From contig NC_036456.1 in assembly GCF_002775205.1 (NCBI RefSeq), positions 8,025,463-8,089,462 on the forward strand: a DNA stretch of 64,000 nt, read 5' to 3'. This stretch comes from Xiphophorus maculatus. Lineage: Eukaryota; Chordata; Actinopteri; Cyprinodontiformes; Poeciliidae. This document shows positions 13,417-27,900 of the stretch, one piece after another. Within the stretch, counting starts at the first letter, position 1; every line of letters begins with the position of its first letter. The notes beneath the pieces are model-generated. The model saw nothing but the letters and a program-made list of their open reading frames with translations. It ran no database searches and was not told the DNA's origin. Position numbers and translations under genes: made by a program.

Positions 13417-13903
13417 ACAAACACAGTAGGAGTCAGCTTTTTCTTCTCAAAATCCTTTATGTAATTCAGAGCAGATTTTTCCTTCCAACACATTTCAGAA
13501 CAGGAGAACTTTTGGAAAACGTCCCGGAGAAGTTGCACCGAGCGAGGTCGTCCCTCCGCACTGAACACCGATCCTCACTTGTCAAGCCAGTCAGTTAATT
13601 ATTTTAAGCAAGCATTCATTTAAAAACCAAATTATAATATCAATATCTGTATTTATGTACACAACAACATCTCTCGTTACAAACTTCCAAAAGTAACTCC
13701 TCCTCCCTCCAGAGCTGCCCACGCAAAATTGGTAGACAGGACAAAGAAAAGTATAAAAAAAAACATTCAAAGTAAAAGTTAACATTCATAATAATAATAA
13801 TAATAATCACAATAATGCTTAAATAAAACAAAAAAGTTCTTGTTTGAAATTAGGTTTGACAATTCATAAAAGATCCACAATCAACTTAATCTGCTATTTT
13901 TGT

Positions 13904-13909
13904 TTTATT
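13904..13909 (-). terminator. Candidate poly(A) signal for usp12
   Basis: TTTATT on the + strand reads AATAAA on the usp12 strand, about 2.8 kb after the stop codon. Mammalian USP12 also has a long 3' UTR of kilobase scale. Position unconfirmed. Confidence 0.3.
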
Positions 13910-14795
13910 TTTAATTCCCCAGTCACGTCTTTGTGCTTATTGGTGAAGCTTTCAGAAAGCATAAAAAACCGCCTCGCTCTCACTGGGTGTGTGGGAAAAG
14001 GTCAGAGCTTCTGCCTGAATTCTTCATTTTAAGACCAACTGAACTGCCTGAAATCCACAAACTTTCAAGACGCAAAGCAACGTTTTCCAGCACCTTCTTC
14101 AGTGCGTTAAAGAGCAGCAGAGGCATGGAGAGGAAGTAGTGATGTCTTTTTGAGGTCTCTACCCTTTAAAACAAGTGCTAGAGGAGTGATTTTAAAACCT
14201 TACGATTAAATAGCAAAAGTAGGCACATTAAACTCCATCATGTCTGCCATGTCACCTGGGCAACTGAAGAGAAAACTGGAAAAAAGGTCATCAGAAACTA
14301 GAGAAAAGCAAACTTCAGACCTGCAGCTCTGTTTTCTTCTTATTTGCCCTCTTACTATTTCGCCACATACAAACAACTTATAAAACACCCGGATTCTAAT
14401 TCTTGTTTGTAAAAGAAGAGGGCTGAATTTGTCATTTAATGGGTTTGGCATTGTAACAGTCAAATTAAAAATAATTAAAAACATAATTGACGAATGGAAA
14501 AACTGAGATTGTGGTCAAATTTGAATGGCATGTAATTTCTTGAACTGACCTTTGGGGGCAGAGGTGTGCAGCTGGTCTTCTGCAAACACAGTTATAAGAA
14601 GTAGAAGAAGAACTGAATGCAACAGATAAACAACTGATGGAAAATCTACAGAAGATTTTCTTGGATGGTCTTTCCGATGTTTTCCCAGTAACATTTGAAG
14701 TCAGTAGCAGCTGCTTCCTTAGCTAGCATGCTATGTGTGTCCATTACACCAACACATGCCAACTCTGGTTGCAAGCTGACAAATTTTCCTTGCTA

Positions 14796-14920
14796 GCTTA
14801 GCTTAAGTTACTTAAAGCTATTTAAGCTACATCCAGTTTTAATAGCTTAAGCTAGCCATTTAAGCTTAAGCTAAACTTAAACTTGGATAACTTGAGCTTA
14901 AGTTAGCTTAAGCTGTGCTT
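14796..14920. repeat. Low-complexity segment rich in AGCTTAAGCT-type palindromes
   Basis: Permutations of TAGCTTAAG/CTTAAGCTA recur about ten times in 125 bp with irregular spacing, on both strands because the word is nearly palindromic. No transposon ends are visible. It sits near the presumed 3' UTR of usp12. Confidence 0.65.
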
Positions 14921-16716
14921 TTTAGTGCATTTCATGAACAAAAAACAAGTCAAATAGCCAACTTTGTGTCTTAGTTTAGGGATCAACAATTTGTATTTAA
15001 TTTGTTATACAATTCATAAAGATATACATCATTATTTTCCTGTAAAATTCACTTTATGTTCCATTTTTCGTATTTTGTTGCTAATCCCTTTTAGAGCGAA
15101 CCGACAGCCAATCCCGTGTTAGCAAATTGAACTTTTCAAGCCCCGATCAGATAGGTTCATAATTATGTTACACGAGTTAATGTGTTAGTTTATGAGTTAC
15201 ATAAACAGTTCTCACAGATTATACGTTGATTATAGAAATTTACTTTTAAATTAGGCACAATGGAATGACCAGCATCTTTAGTTTCAGATAAAGGGAGAAA
15301 GAAAAGTTAGCCGTCACTCAGCTGGCAGCACAAAGCAACACGTGGGTGAGGGGAAGTTCCCTAAAGCATTTTCACCTCTTGGGGAGAAGTTTAAGCCACA
15401 GAGATGATAAAATGTTTTTTTTGTTGTTTTTTTTTTTTAAACGTGTCGCCACTAAATGAAAAGACGGCGCCATCTTTAGATCTGCTGCTTTATAACAGCC
15501 TGAGTGGGGATGGAGAATCGCAGAGTGAAAAACGTGTTGAGGAAAGATTCTTCTCAACTTGAGAGCTGCAGCTGGACTGGATCGCCAACGGAACGAGGCA
15601 GACACTGATCAAATCTTTGTAGTGTGTCAAAACTGAGTCTGCTGAGAAATTAAAGTGGATATTTTACAGGTTTTTAAAAATGCACAGTTTTTCAGACTTG
15701 CTCTTCCTTCGGTCCTCTCTCTCCTTTTCTCCATCGTGTCATCAAATGTGGCTCCTAATGGCACAACACCACTTCATAACCAACCTCCAAGTCTCGTTCC
15801 ACTACAGGACAGCTTTTAAAAACTGTCCTGTAGTTGAAAAAGTTAAAAGTTTAAAAGCTGCTACTGTTAGACTCATTGCTAGTCCTGGTACTTAAAAACA
15901 CCCCCCCAAAAACCTGCAGCTTAAAATAAAATAAAAATACATTGTAAATAAAAACAATATTAAACCGATAAAAACACTGAAAAGGTGAAGTTATACATAC
16001 TGCAAATTGAATTTTTGGTCAGTTTATGTCACTTGATCTTTGAATATTTAAAATAAAACGATTTCTTTGCTCTTTCATCATAAATACGGAGCTGTGCTCA
16101 TCAGTTTGAGACATGTTCCCACCCCTCCAGTGACTCCCTTGCGCTAAGATACTGTATATGAGCCACAGATCGTAGAAACGGCGCTTTTTCACGCAGCGTT
16201 CGGCCTCCAACCCTACATGATGTCAGAGAGGTCTGAGGTGATTGGCTGGACGTCTATCGGTGCCGTCAGATCATAGTCGCTTCACTTCCTGTCCAGTGAA
16301 CACATGATCTGGCAGTTCCACCGCTGCTGGGGAGGGAAGCTAACGTAGCAAGGTATTAATACTCAGAAAGAAGCTGCTGCCTCCTCTGAAGCCGCTAAAA
16401 AACACACATGATCGGTTCAGCCACTGGTCTCCGTTCCTGGTGCAATAGTGCAAAGCGAGTGTTAGACAGTGGGGGGGTTTCTTGGTATATCAAGGTGCTT
16501 GTTGCAGTGTGTTCTCGGAGGATTTGGCATCCCGGAGGCAGGCATGCAACCGGCACGCGCCTCGAACCCGTTTCCCCAAGCGGCGCTCCGGGGTCAAAGC
16601 CGCTCCCTGCCGCAGGGGGAATAAAGCCCGGATACTTGTGTGAGCGTACTGGAGGCAGCCGGCGGCTCGTCTGCCACGTCCAGACAGTCTGCTGGGGGAA
16701 TTCACCGCTGGCTGCG

Positions 16717-19700
16717 TCAGTCTCTGGACTGGTAGAACAGGATGTATCCGGACTCTGAGTTCTTGGAGATGTCGGACGTCAGGCCGTAGAACTCCTCGAT
16801 CGCCTGCGCGTCGATTTTCTGAAAGGGAAGAGTGCAAGGTCTGAACCGAGACACATTCGGGACTCTCGCGTTGTTCTCCAGGCCTTTGTAACAAACACCT
16901 TTAGCATTGCTGGGTCAATATTTATTCAACTTTCCCTGCAGCGTGTGGAAAGCTTCATAACAAAAATAAATATACATATTGTCCAAACTTCAAGGTTTCT
17001 GCAAGTCGCACACATTTAAAGTTAAGACCACATGAATGAAATACAAGAAGTCAGGCAAAACAAAACATGTTCAGTTCACTTTTTTTTTCTTTTACATAAA
17101 ATTATTCTTAGATAATGAGATCATACTTTGAGCTCCTTTCAGAATGAGCCTTTTTAGGATCTCTGTCACTTTAAATCCAAACAAGCTGCTGCTGGCCACG
17201 CCCTCCGACACAAAAATGGCCACTGGCCATCAGATTGCTCAACAATCCCATCACTAAGACTGACTGAAAATGCTAAGTTATATATATGTAGCAATATTTC
17301 ACTTACACGTCTTTGTGCAGTGGCAATAAAATAAGTCTAAGTATACAACCGTACATCTTTGAAAAGCGTCACTAGAGCCTCCGTTCGGGTTGCTTGGTAA
17401 CAGCTCACACTAACCCTGCGTGAGCTTTTGCAAGTTTTTTTTTTTGTGCGTTTTTGGGAACACTTCCTCGTCGTCTGACTGTGGGAGGGTTTGTTTTCCC
17501 CATTTCTCATCATAGCTGCATCTGCTGCTCTCTATTCGTGTTCTTTCCTCAGCTGTATTTCTCCTCCATGACAACATGCAGGGGAAATACCTCAGCTACC
17601 TATTCAACAGGTAAGGACTGGTGCTTGACCACCATGTTTAAAACCCGCTAAACCTCAGATTTCAGAGTTTGTGTCACAACGAATGCTGCTGTCAGATCAG
17701 TGCTAAGTAGCAGTGCTAACTGTTTCCTGGGAAGCTTTTTTTAGCCACGATAGGGGAGAGAAACTGTGGCATCTCTGATGGTCCGTTTGTGGTTCTTGGT
17801 GGAGATTTATGATTCTCACGCTGCACATGTGGCTCTAAACACATTATTTGTGCAGAACGCATGTAGCATCATAGGGGTTGGCATGTGAAGTGAGCTGGTG
17901 GCGACGATAAACGTCGTCCAGCCAACCAGCAATAAATTTGTACTTACTCATGATAGACACACAAAGAGAAATTCTAGCTAGCTCGGCTACCGGTACATTA
18001 GCAGCTAGTTAGCGATAATTGAAATGAAGATGTTTGTGCGCGAGTCAAACTTCTGACGGTAAAACTACCTGAATATATGAGATTAAACTGAAGACCTGTG
18101 AGTAATGTATTTAAAATTTAAAAAATTTTACTGCATATTTGTCCCAAACATTTGACGATTTCTTCTCAACCTAAAGCTAAAATCTTTGCAAACCCTGCGA
18201 TATGCATTTTGTTGGTCTGTTAGAGTTTTACACTAAAAGCTTCTGGGCTGATTGTGAAAGAAATGCCGCTTCAAATTTTGGAGCACAGAAGAAGTTTCAG
18301 TTCCAGGTGGAAACGCCCCAAACAGCATCAGTTCAAGCTCAATTTAGACTCCCCAGTTCCTGCCAGACTTAAATAAAGAGAGGCAAAAAAAAAAAAGCCA
18401 AGCAAATCTCCTCAAAACATTAAAATGATAAGTTAGTATTTATGTTCTGCGAGTTCAGCAGAATCATCCAGACCAGATGGCCGAGCAGCGGAAAAACCCC
18501 GCTATCGTCTTCCAACACCGGGCCCTCAAAGAGAGCGTCTGCCATCTTCTCTCTACGCTGGAACTGAACGGTGATGCGTCCCACGCTTTAAATAAAAACG
18601 GATGAATGACACAGCGAAATGCTTCCTCTGGTTAATTCAGCCAAACTAAACTGGCTGAGCACTGAACTGAAGCTGTGCCTCAAAATGTTTGTTGTTTTTT
18701 AACATTCGTTGTAACTCATTTACATCAGAACAAGAAACAAAGTTAGTCTTAAACCCACTCTTGTGCAAACTGCTGCACTTTAAACTGGTTACTCTGTTCC
18801 TCTTTGGTAGCAATTTATAGTTTTTTTTTTGTTACTATCTGATTCGCTGGGTTTTTTTATATTCCTCCTCTCATTACTTAAAGTAAGAACAGCAGAGGAA
18901 AACTTATCCAACTTTCTCTGCTTCTACTGCGTCTCAACACCACGTCTGAACAGCTTGCTGTGATCCAAACTGAGTTTATGAAAAGGTCACAAACTCAGTT
19001 TATTATTATTAGAAAATGATGGATGGCTTACAAAATATTTCACAGATGGGAAGTAAAAAAAATAGCTTGAACCTCCCTCCCCCTTAGCTAGATTATTCAC
19101 CTTCTAGTTCAATAAACTTCTCCGCGCTGGTTTATTAAATAAAATACACCAGGTAAAACTCGCAGATGTGACAAAAATGTAAAAGGTTTTAATAGAAGAA
19201 ACTGCCTGAAAATGTTTAGAAACAGTGGCTGAATGAATTTGAATGAAATTACTAAGAAAATCCTTAAAAGTACAATCCTTGGTTTCTGTTTCTATTTAAA
19301 AATAAATCTGGCTTCAACACTGACAGAAGTTCACTTTTCAAAAGAGAAAAATCCAGGTCGACCTGACCAGCAAAGCTCCTCCGCTGCAAACGGCTGATGT
19401 TTTCATTGGGAAAAGCACAGAGCTGAATGTCGACTAAGAAAAAGAGATTGAAGGCAAGGAAAATGGAAAAGAAATCCAAGAACTAAAACAGATCTGCTTT
19501 CTTTTTTCTCCTGGGTTTTACTGTTGGTAGAAAATACGCCTAACCTTTTGTTCCTGATCGTTGCTCAAAATTAAACGTCAACATTTATTATTTCAGTCAA
19601 TACTTGCAGCGCAACACAAAACACTGGAGTGACCAGAAGGTTAAGCTCATATTTTAGCAGCTACGTTTCCATGTTGGTTTTGACCCTCCGTGTTTCACAC

Positions 19701-21924
19701 CGATACATTTTATATCCTACTGGAGTTTCCATGGACCTCACCAAGCTCCGCCCACAACCGACCCACGTGACAGCAAGTCTCACAAGCAAAGCCTCGCAGC
19801 GCGTTGTTTCTATGTAAACATGACTGCATTAGTGCATAATTTCTACTGGATTTTCACAATATATCAGCTACTACATGGACAGAGGAACTAACAAGTTCCT
19901 GTCATCATCTGGGAGGAGGTTACTGGTTTCTCAGTCACAAGCTGGTTGCAAACCTGAGGCCAGCAGGTGTCAGTCAGTTATGGTAGATCTGAAATTTGGT
20001 TTGATGACGTCAATATGAGAAGCTACAGACTGACAGGAGGAACCAAAGAGCTCTGTAAAGGTAAAGGCAAATCTTCTGAAGCTGGGATATAATTCATTTA
20101 ATTTCACATAATTATCGCGGTAGAAGCCATTTGTTTGTTAAAATTGTATGAAATATGTTTGTTCTATTTGATGTTTGTTGTGAATGAAACTCACAAATAA
20201 ACGAGGTAATTAGTCCAACGTTTAGAAACTACAGCGGCTGTAATGCGCCACAGCAAAGGGAAACAAAGGTAAAATAACCCGAACAGGTGATCAACTCAAA
20301 ACCACTCGTACCTTTTTACTCTCTCTCTCTCTCTTTGTAGTTTAAGCACACCTGTTACCGTGGCAACCGCCTGCGCCCCCGCAAGAAGAGCAAAGATTAG
20401 GTTAAAAACACAACATTCAGTCCGTTGCGATATCAAGTTTCCAGGCTTGATATTTATTTCTCGATTATTAATCAGCGCTTCCCTGAACACAGCGATGGTT
20501 GATTGACTAGCTGTAATTGGTGCTAACGTGGCTAACAGGAGTAACAGTTTAGTCCAAAGCCTTTTCTGCTAAAATAAAATCTTTAGTGTATGTCAGATAC
20601 AGACACATTGCATATTGATCTGTTTAGCTAACGTAAGACTGTGTAGCAGACAGGCTTCAAGGTGTAGAAGTTGTATCAGTTCTGCCATTATGCTGTACTT
20701 AGCTAACGGGAAGCTAACGGTGTGTTTGTGAGACGGCCACGCACGTGACCACGTAGAATGGCCATCAGCCAATGAAAAGCGGCCCCTCTGGTAAGGTCCA
20801 TTCACCTCAGACTGTGGCTTTTCAGGCTTATTTCACCATTAATGAAACAATGTTTATTAATATTAATGTTATATATTACAGAGGAATGCCTAGGCTTCGA
20901 TTTTGTTCGGTTTCCTTCAACATCAGTTTTTGCTCTTAATTATTTTTAACCTTTATATACTACTTATTTAGTTTCCTCCTGTTTTAAAGGGTGTCTCTTA
21001 TAAAAATCCCTCTTTTCTGAGAGCAACTTGTGAAGCTGCAGCCAACATTTTACAAAGTCATCTCAGTTATGGCTGCACAAGAAAGTCTGAAGTGTTTCAA
21101 ACAAGTAAACTTTGTACATTTTTGACTAACGGCAGAAAAACAAGCAAAACACCACAATCATTAATGCTCTAAATGTGTTACCCAGACTACTGAATTGCTA
21201 AATAGTCCAACACATTTCAACATTTTACGACTACTTTAAGATTAGAAACGTCCTCTCTCACCTCTACAATGTCGTCATCAAACAGCAGCCAGAAGCCGTG
21301 GCTCTTGACGATGGTGATGTAGTGTCCGCGGTTGGGGCCGCTGCAGCGCAGACAAAAAGGACAGACACCAAAAGAAGACGCATGTCAAACAGATTAAATG
21401 TGTGCTTCTGTTTTCAGACGAAAGAGCAAATCAAGTTTAGAACTCTCTAAACTTAGCTGAAGAAAAAGCAAAGACTGGCGTAAAATCCGTGCTAATCGTG
21501 GTTAGCAAGTCGTTACAAACTGCAGCAAGCTAACCTGGGGGTTTAAATTAAATCACGAGTCACTAATATTTTTTTCTTACATCCTTTCAATAAGCGGCTG
21601 AAGAACAAAACGTTAAATTCAAACAAACACTTGACTGTGGATGACAGCAACTTGGTAACTTTTACCCCCTTTGGGGCCGAACAACTGGGATTTAAAATAT
21701 AAATTTCACAACCAGTCAGTGTCTGTTCTGAAATATTTGGAAAGTAAATTTTATTCAATTTTATAACTTGCCTCTAGTTCTACTACAAATAAATCACTCC
21801 AGTATGAGTAGAAAAACATTGTTCCTGTGTTACAGTTCTTATAGATAAATATGAACAGCATGAAAATGGGTATTAGAAGTTAAAAAATTTAACAGAAACT
21901 GGCAATAAGAATTTGTCACACCGT

Positions 21925-21956
<32 letters not shown>

Positions 21957-24900
21957 CAATATTTCTTATAAAAAGTATCTTTTGCAAAATAAGTATCAGG
22001 TAGCATTTTGTACTACAGTGACTGGGAACAAGATGTAACGTAGGAAGAGACCAGATGAGTTCACTTCTTTAAAGTCTAAAATGATTTTTTAAAAACGACC
22101 GTCAATGCTGAAGTAGGCTTCAGACTTGAATCCTCCCATTTGGTTTTCATATTCAGTCAAATCTAAGCTCAATGGTTTTGCGTTGCTTCGACTCTATAAA
22201 TTAGCTATAATATCGAAGACTAGGAATTTACTTATGAAACCCCATAAAACGCAGTTACACCGTAATTTTGATCTGTAAAAATAACATTGAAGTTCTGTTC
22301 CAAAAAAACCCAACATTTCCAACAAAGGCCGTGGAAACGGTATAAACGATACAAACCAGATGTTTAGAAAAGACATTTGTTTACTGTGAAAACTTTATTT
22401 GTAGAAACACAAACAATGGATTTCTCTTATGTTTGCAATTTGGACCGTTACAGACAAGTGTCCTGTTACTTCATGAAGCTATTATTCTAAACTGATTTCT
22501 GAATCTTTTTAAATGCTGCTTTAAGATGAGCAACCTTTACTTAACTTTAAAGTCACATAGTTAATATCTTCATGAATGAATGAGTCAAAGCAACAACCCA
22601 GGTATATTTTTGATGAGAAAACACTATAACATGATGTAGAGCTAAAAAAAAGAGTTGATTTTACATAATACCCTGCCTTCTAATCCTCTGTTTGCCTTTA
22701 ATAAACAGATTTGCATATCTGTAAACTATCAAACCAGAACGACAGAAGGAAAAATAAAAGTCCGATCTAATTCAGGACCTACCTGCCGCAGTGAACGACA
22801 ACCGCGACCAGGTCGTACATGCGGTCGGGGTTGGTGGCATCGCCTGACGTGTTGAAAAGGCGGAGCTCCAGCGGGAAGACGACGCGATAGGACAGCTTGG
22901 TGTAGCGGTGCAGCTGGTCCATGTACTTGAAGCGCTTGAGGTGGAGGGCGAGGATCATGGGCAGCTTTTTTACCCTCATCCTGACAGAACGACACAAGCA
23001 AATGTTTGCTTCGTTTGTGAGTCAATTCATTGGAAAAAAAGGATTTACAGTGAAGTACAGCTGCATAGCAATTCATACAGTTTTAGGTTTTGTCCTGCTA
23101 AAATCCCATTTCACTGGAAATAAACATGATAAACCGACAGAAAGTTGAAACGGGAAAAAATTGATATATGAGGTTTTATTAAACAAATAACACCAGGAAA
23201 GAAGTCGTCGTTTCAGCAGGACAACGACCCAAACATGCAGAGACACGTGAAATAGTTCAGGTCAAAGCATATTCATTTGGTAAAATGGTCAATAAAAGTC
23301 CATAGTTAAACCCAAACAGAAATCTGTGACTAGACATAAGCATTTACTAAGAAGAATAGGAAAAAACATGTTACTCTTTACCTGATAATCCTCGTCAGTC
23401 TGTCACAAAAACTCCCTATAAAATGGGCTCAAGTTTGTGTTTGTAACTTGACAAACATGAATACTTTTACAAGGCACATGTTCACAGATGATGATCAGAA
23501 AGTTTTGATTAAAAATAAACAAAGCTTGCACAAAAACAAAAAACTTCAAGAGAAGCTTAAAAAAGCTGGGAGTAATTAGTTCAAGGCCTAAACTTTCAAC
23601 GAAACATTTAAAAATACCAAGACATTTCCAGAATAACCAGAATATCGCAGCATGTTTTCACTGTTTTTCCGTCCTCCTCATTCAGCTGCAGCTCTGCTGT
23701 TCTTTCTCCTTCGCGTTAATGCAAGGCTCAGCCTCTGCTGGTAGCCCTTCACGTCCTTAATGGATGTTACTTGGTGCACTTAGCGGGCTCTCCGGTACAA
23801 AAATACATGCAGCAGCAACACTTGAGAAGACGCGCTTAACGGTTTCCAACCGCAGAAAGCTAAAAACGCGGCAGCGCTGTTAATGCAAAGGGAAGTCTGG
23901 GGGGGTTAAGCGACGTCCAACAGGCGTCTGGCCAGAGATACGCCCGCGAAACCGATTCTCAGAATGTAACAGGAAGGCCCTGACAGGCTGCCATGGTGAC
24001 GTCAGATGTGGTTTCAGGGCTGATCTCTAATGGAACAAAACCCAGCAGAGTTTGTTTACTGTTACTCAAAACACCCTGCAAAAACTAAGTAGGAGCTCAA
24101 AAGGGATTGCATGACGTTTTTTTAATTTATTTTTGTGCGATACAAAAGACGTGGCGTGTGTTTGGCATTATTACATTAAAGCCACAGGGATGATACAAGA
24201 TGATCGTCGTGTGTTTAGCTGCTCTACAAAAATTAAGCGTATTTCACCAAATCAGAAAAGAAGGCCACTAGATTTATTTGCGAGTTTTCTGCTGTACGAA
24301 TGTGAAAGACGTGAACAGAAAAGGTGACGTCACCTACCGTTTCTGGGCTTCCTGTTTGCTGCGACATTGCTCACAGTAATATTTGTACTCGCTGCATAAC
24401 GTCTCTGTGTTGCTGAAGCCCCTGTTGAGCACAAAAAGGAGAACTCATCCATAAATCTTCACTAAGACCTAAGATTTTTTTTGTTGGGCTTGATGAAATA
24501 AAAAAAAAGAAAAAAAAAGAAAAGAAAAAGCAGGACAACCTGAGACAGTGTGTGATCGAAGTGTTCTGCTCCACGTCCACCGACAGATCCAGGAAGTCCT
24601 CGTCCTTACTGCTCACCTGCAGCAACCAACAACAGGTGAACTGCTGACCAACCAAGGCGGGGCTGATCAGTCCCTCCAGGTCGTTTGCAAGGTGTGTTTT
24701 TTTTGTGATTGCTGCGGCCTAAAATTGCTGATTTTGTGGCACGATTTTTTTCAAAAAAGTTGCACATTTCTTGCTTTGCCTGGTCTTACAAAAACGCTGA
24801 AGTTGCTGTACATAACCTTCCCATTATTCCCCTCTGTCTTTCTATTATGGCAATAAAGATTTCTTTGAAATATTTGGAATGCAACAGTGGGCACAACAAT

Positions 24901-27900
24901 TCCTTTACTGAAATTAAAGAGAATTTGGTTAATTCCTGGTATTAGCTAGATAGAAAGCGATGTAAAATAGGCAACAGCATTAGTATTCTTGTTAACAAGC
25001 TTAATATGATGTAATGGTATGGATTAACTAGTCAACGTTTAGCTAACATCTGCATGCAGCGTTTAAAGACAGTTTTTAAGAAAATTACGTTTCTACGTTG
25101 TACCCTGCAAGCAAATGGTATCATTTAGCATCACATATACTTTCAACTTGAACACGACGTTAAATTGTAAGGAGGCGAAAGGGATTGTTCATAGTTCAGT
25201 TGCAGTGATTGGTCAGGAGAGAAGGAACAACAGATATGTCAGATTTGAGGAAAAGTTGCAATGAATTGTGAAAATTGCAAGTCCGCGCCAAATCTGCAAA
25301 TGAATAGTCGCAATAAATCTATTAACAGCTTTATTTATATTTGCATGATTTGTCATTTTTCTCCAATCTGGTACACTGGTTTCAACTGGACCTTCTTTTT
25401 TTTTGTAACCCAGTTTTGTTTGCAGACAAAATTGTAATTCATTTTATTTGTTGTTTCTGATGTTTCGTTTATTTATTTTAGGTATTTAAAATGTCTTCCA
25501 GTTCCAGCATTTAAGAGAATGTGCTCTTGGATTATTATGCCATTTCCATTATAATACCTAAAATGGTCTCAAAACAACAATACTACCGTTTATCGCAATA
25601 AGCTCTGGGACGATTTATTGTCCAGCAGAATTTCTTATGACATGCCTACAAACTAGGAGTGAACTTGTGTTAACAGTTGCAATCGCAACTTCCTGCAGGG
25701 ACTGGCTAACGGAAGCAGCGGACGTGAAAACCCAGCTCACAGCTTCGCAGTTGAGGCAGCGCGTCTCGTTGGTCAGCGTTCCCTGGAAGATCTCGTGGAC
25801 CCACGTCTGCTGCGTCCCCTTCCCACCGTCGCCTTCACCCCCGCCTCCCCCTCCGTCACCACATCCGCCTCCTCCGCTCCCGTTCTGCACCAGTTTTCCG
25901 TTCTGCTGTCGCTCCTGGCTCTTCTCCTCCTGGAGGAGGTCTGCGATAGTGTTGAGGAGGTAGTTGAGGAATTCGTGGGCGTCCTGCTGCATGTAGTTGT
26001 CAAACAACTCTGGGGAGGGGAGATGCGGACACGTCAAGGGCAAAGATAAATATTTGATTGCGTTACAACCACAGATTTATGCGAGTGACCGGGCCGGTCG
26101 ACAGGAAGCCCGGTTAAAGTTGGCATGGGAACAGATGGAGCTAAATACAGGGAAATCCATGTTCACCTTCCAGCAAGACAGTGATCTTAAACAGCTGGAG
26201 CTGTTCTGTGGTGGAACGGTTTAGATCAATGTTTCTCAAATGCTTCCCGTCATGCAACTTAAGTTGTACAACTTAAATGTTGTAAGTCTGGGAACAATTC
26301 AGTTTTTTAACTCAATAAGTAACATTTAATCTAGACCGCTCAGACTGTGTGGTTCTCTCAAGAGAAAAAGAGCAACTGAGTCACTAGGATGTAAAACCTT
26401 TTAAAACTGTAAGCATGGGTTACTCGTCAGCTTCTTCAGTTTGTTCTTTTTCAAAAGGTATATAGCTTTCTAAAGAATTTTGGTGCAACATTTACAACAA
26501 TATTGCTAATATTTCAGCTTGTCAGAAGATATGAAAAGTGCAGAACAGTTTGCATTCATACTAAATAAGCTTTGTCTATTTTTCCTTGCCTTTTTCTGCG
26601 AGCTACAGTTACTTGCTTACGACGGAGTATAACAGCCAGACTAAGGTTTTAAATCGTAATTTTATGAGAACTGTACGCCAAACTACGTTAAAATGAGGAA
26701 TGCTGGACGCGGCGGCGACACACGTACGTACGCCTCAGTCCTCCACGCGGCCATGCCAGGTTCGAGTCTCATCCTGTTGACCTTTGCCCTTCTCTCACAA
26801 GCTACTTTCCTGTCGTTTCACTTTCAAATAAAGGCCAGCAGCGCCAAACAAAAATTCTTCTTCTTGTGAAATTATAGTTGGTGTCGATTACACAAGAAAA
26901 TAATCTTTTAACATATCAGCATCAAATTCTCATCAGCTGCAGGACTGAATCGATTGTTTAAACTTGTGTCCATTTCAAAGAACGAACCACAGACTGTATG
27001 AGGTGTCGATAACTCCATTGAACCCTTTTTTCATTAAAGCGTTTTTTTCTCATAATTTTACGACTTTCTTCCGCCAATATTTCATCTTTATTGTTCTAAT
27101 ACTATAACTACTAGCCTGGTCACAATACACCGTCATATTTGCTTTACTAACCTCTGCCGCCATTATTCTTTTCACTGTCACAAACTTCTCCTTGGGCCTG
27201 TTTTCTGCTCCGCTTTTATTCACTACGTGTGTCTGTGCAGACTGCTGCTGCTACTGGCTTGAACACGCAGCCTGTCGATACATTTGAACACTAATGCCCC
27301 CTAGTGACCGGAGGCTTGATTATCAGTCAAGCATGACTAAAAACAAGAATTAAGTCTCTCCTGCTTCTTATTCCCCATTATTTCAGACGTATTGGTTAGG
27401 ATAAAAGATATTCTCGTGCTAGAATTGATCACTTGGTAGTTTGGGATGCTTCACTACTCTTGCCAGTCGCTCACTGAGCTTTGAACTACTTCAGTCTCTA
27501 GGTATACAACGTTGGTGGACACAAACCACAACAACATGCAGATGTGATTCTTGGGAAATCTGGTTCTACTGGACCAGAATACAAATACATGCCAAACTCC
27601 TCTGATTTTTATTTGTAAACATTTTTCAAAACCCGTGTAAGTCCTGTTGTTTTCCACCTTACAATTATGCACTACTTTGTGGCGGTCTTGTCACAGAAAA
27701 TCCCCATGTATTTTTTTTTCTTCTTCCACTTCACATCAAATCCCAATTATCTCCATTAAAGTCTGTGTTTGTAACGTGGACAAAGTGTTGGACAAGTTCA
27801 AGATGTATGTCTAGTTTTGTAGGGAAAAAGTAAACTTTTAAACCAAAGTAAAGTTTCAGAGACAAGTGGCATCTGTGTGCCATTCTTTTGATTTGCTTCC

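Larger units (their letters stand above)
10453..16716. other. Region between convergent RhoGAP and usp12 genes, with both 3' UTRs
   Basis: No further coding exon is recognised. It holds the RhoGAP 3' UTR (candidate poly(A) signals at 10989 and 12839), a MITE (11125-11535), an (AT)n tract (13391-13416), an AGCTTAAGCT-rich segment (14796-14920) and a presumed usp12 3' UTR reaching down to about 13900. Open frames here lack family similarity. Confidence 0.6.

Noticed and set aside
16408..16894. Open frames of 116 aa (+) and 134 aa (-) overlapping the last usp12 exon
   Set aside because: Neither is in the usp12 frame and neither shows a recognisable domain; they are frames in GC-richer exon and 3' UTR sequence.
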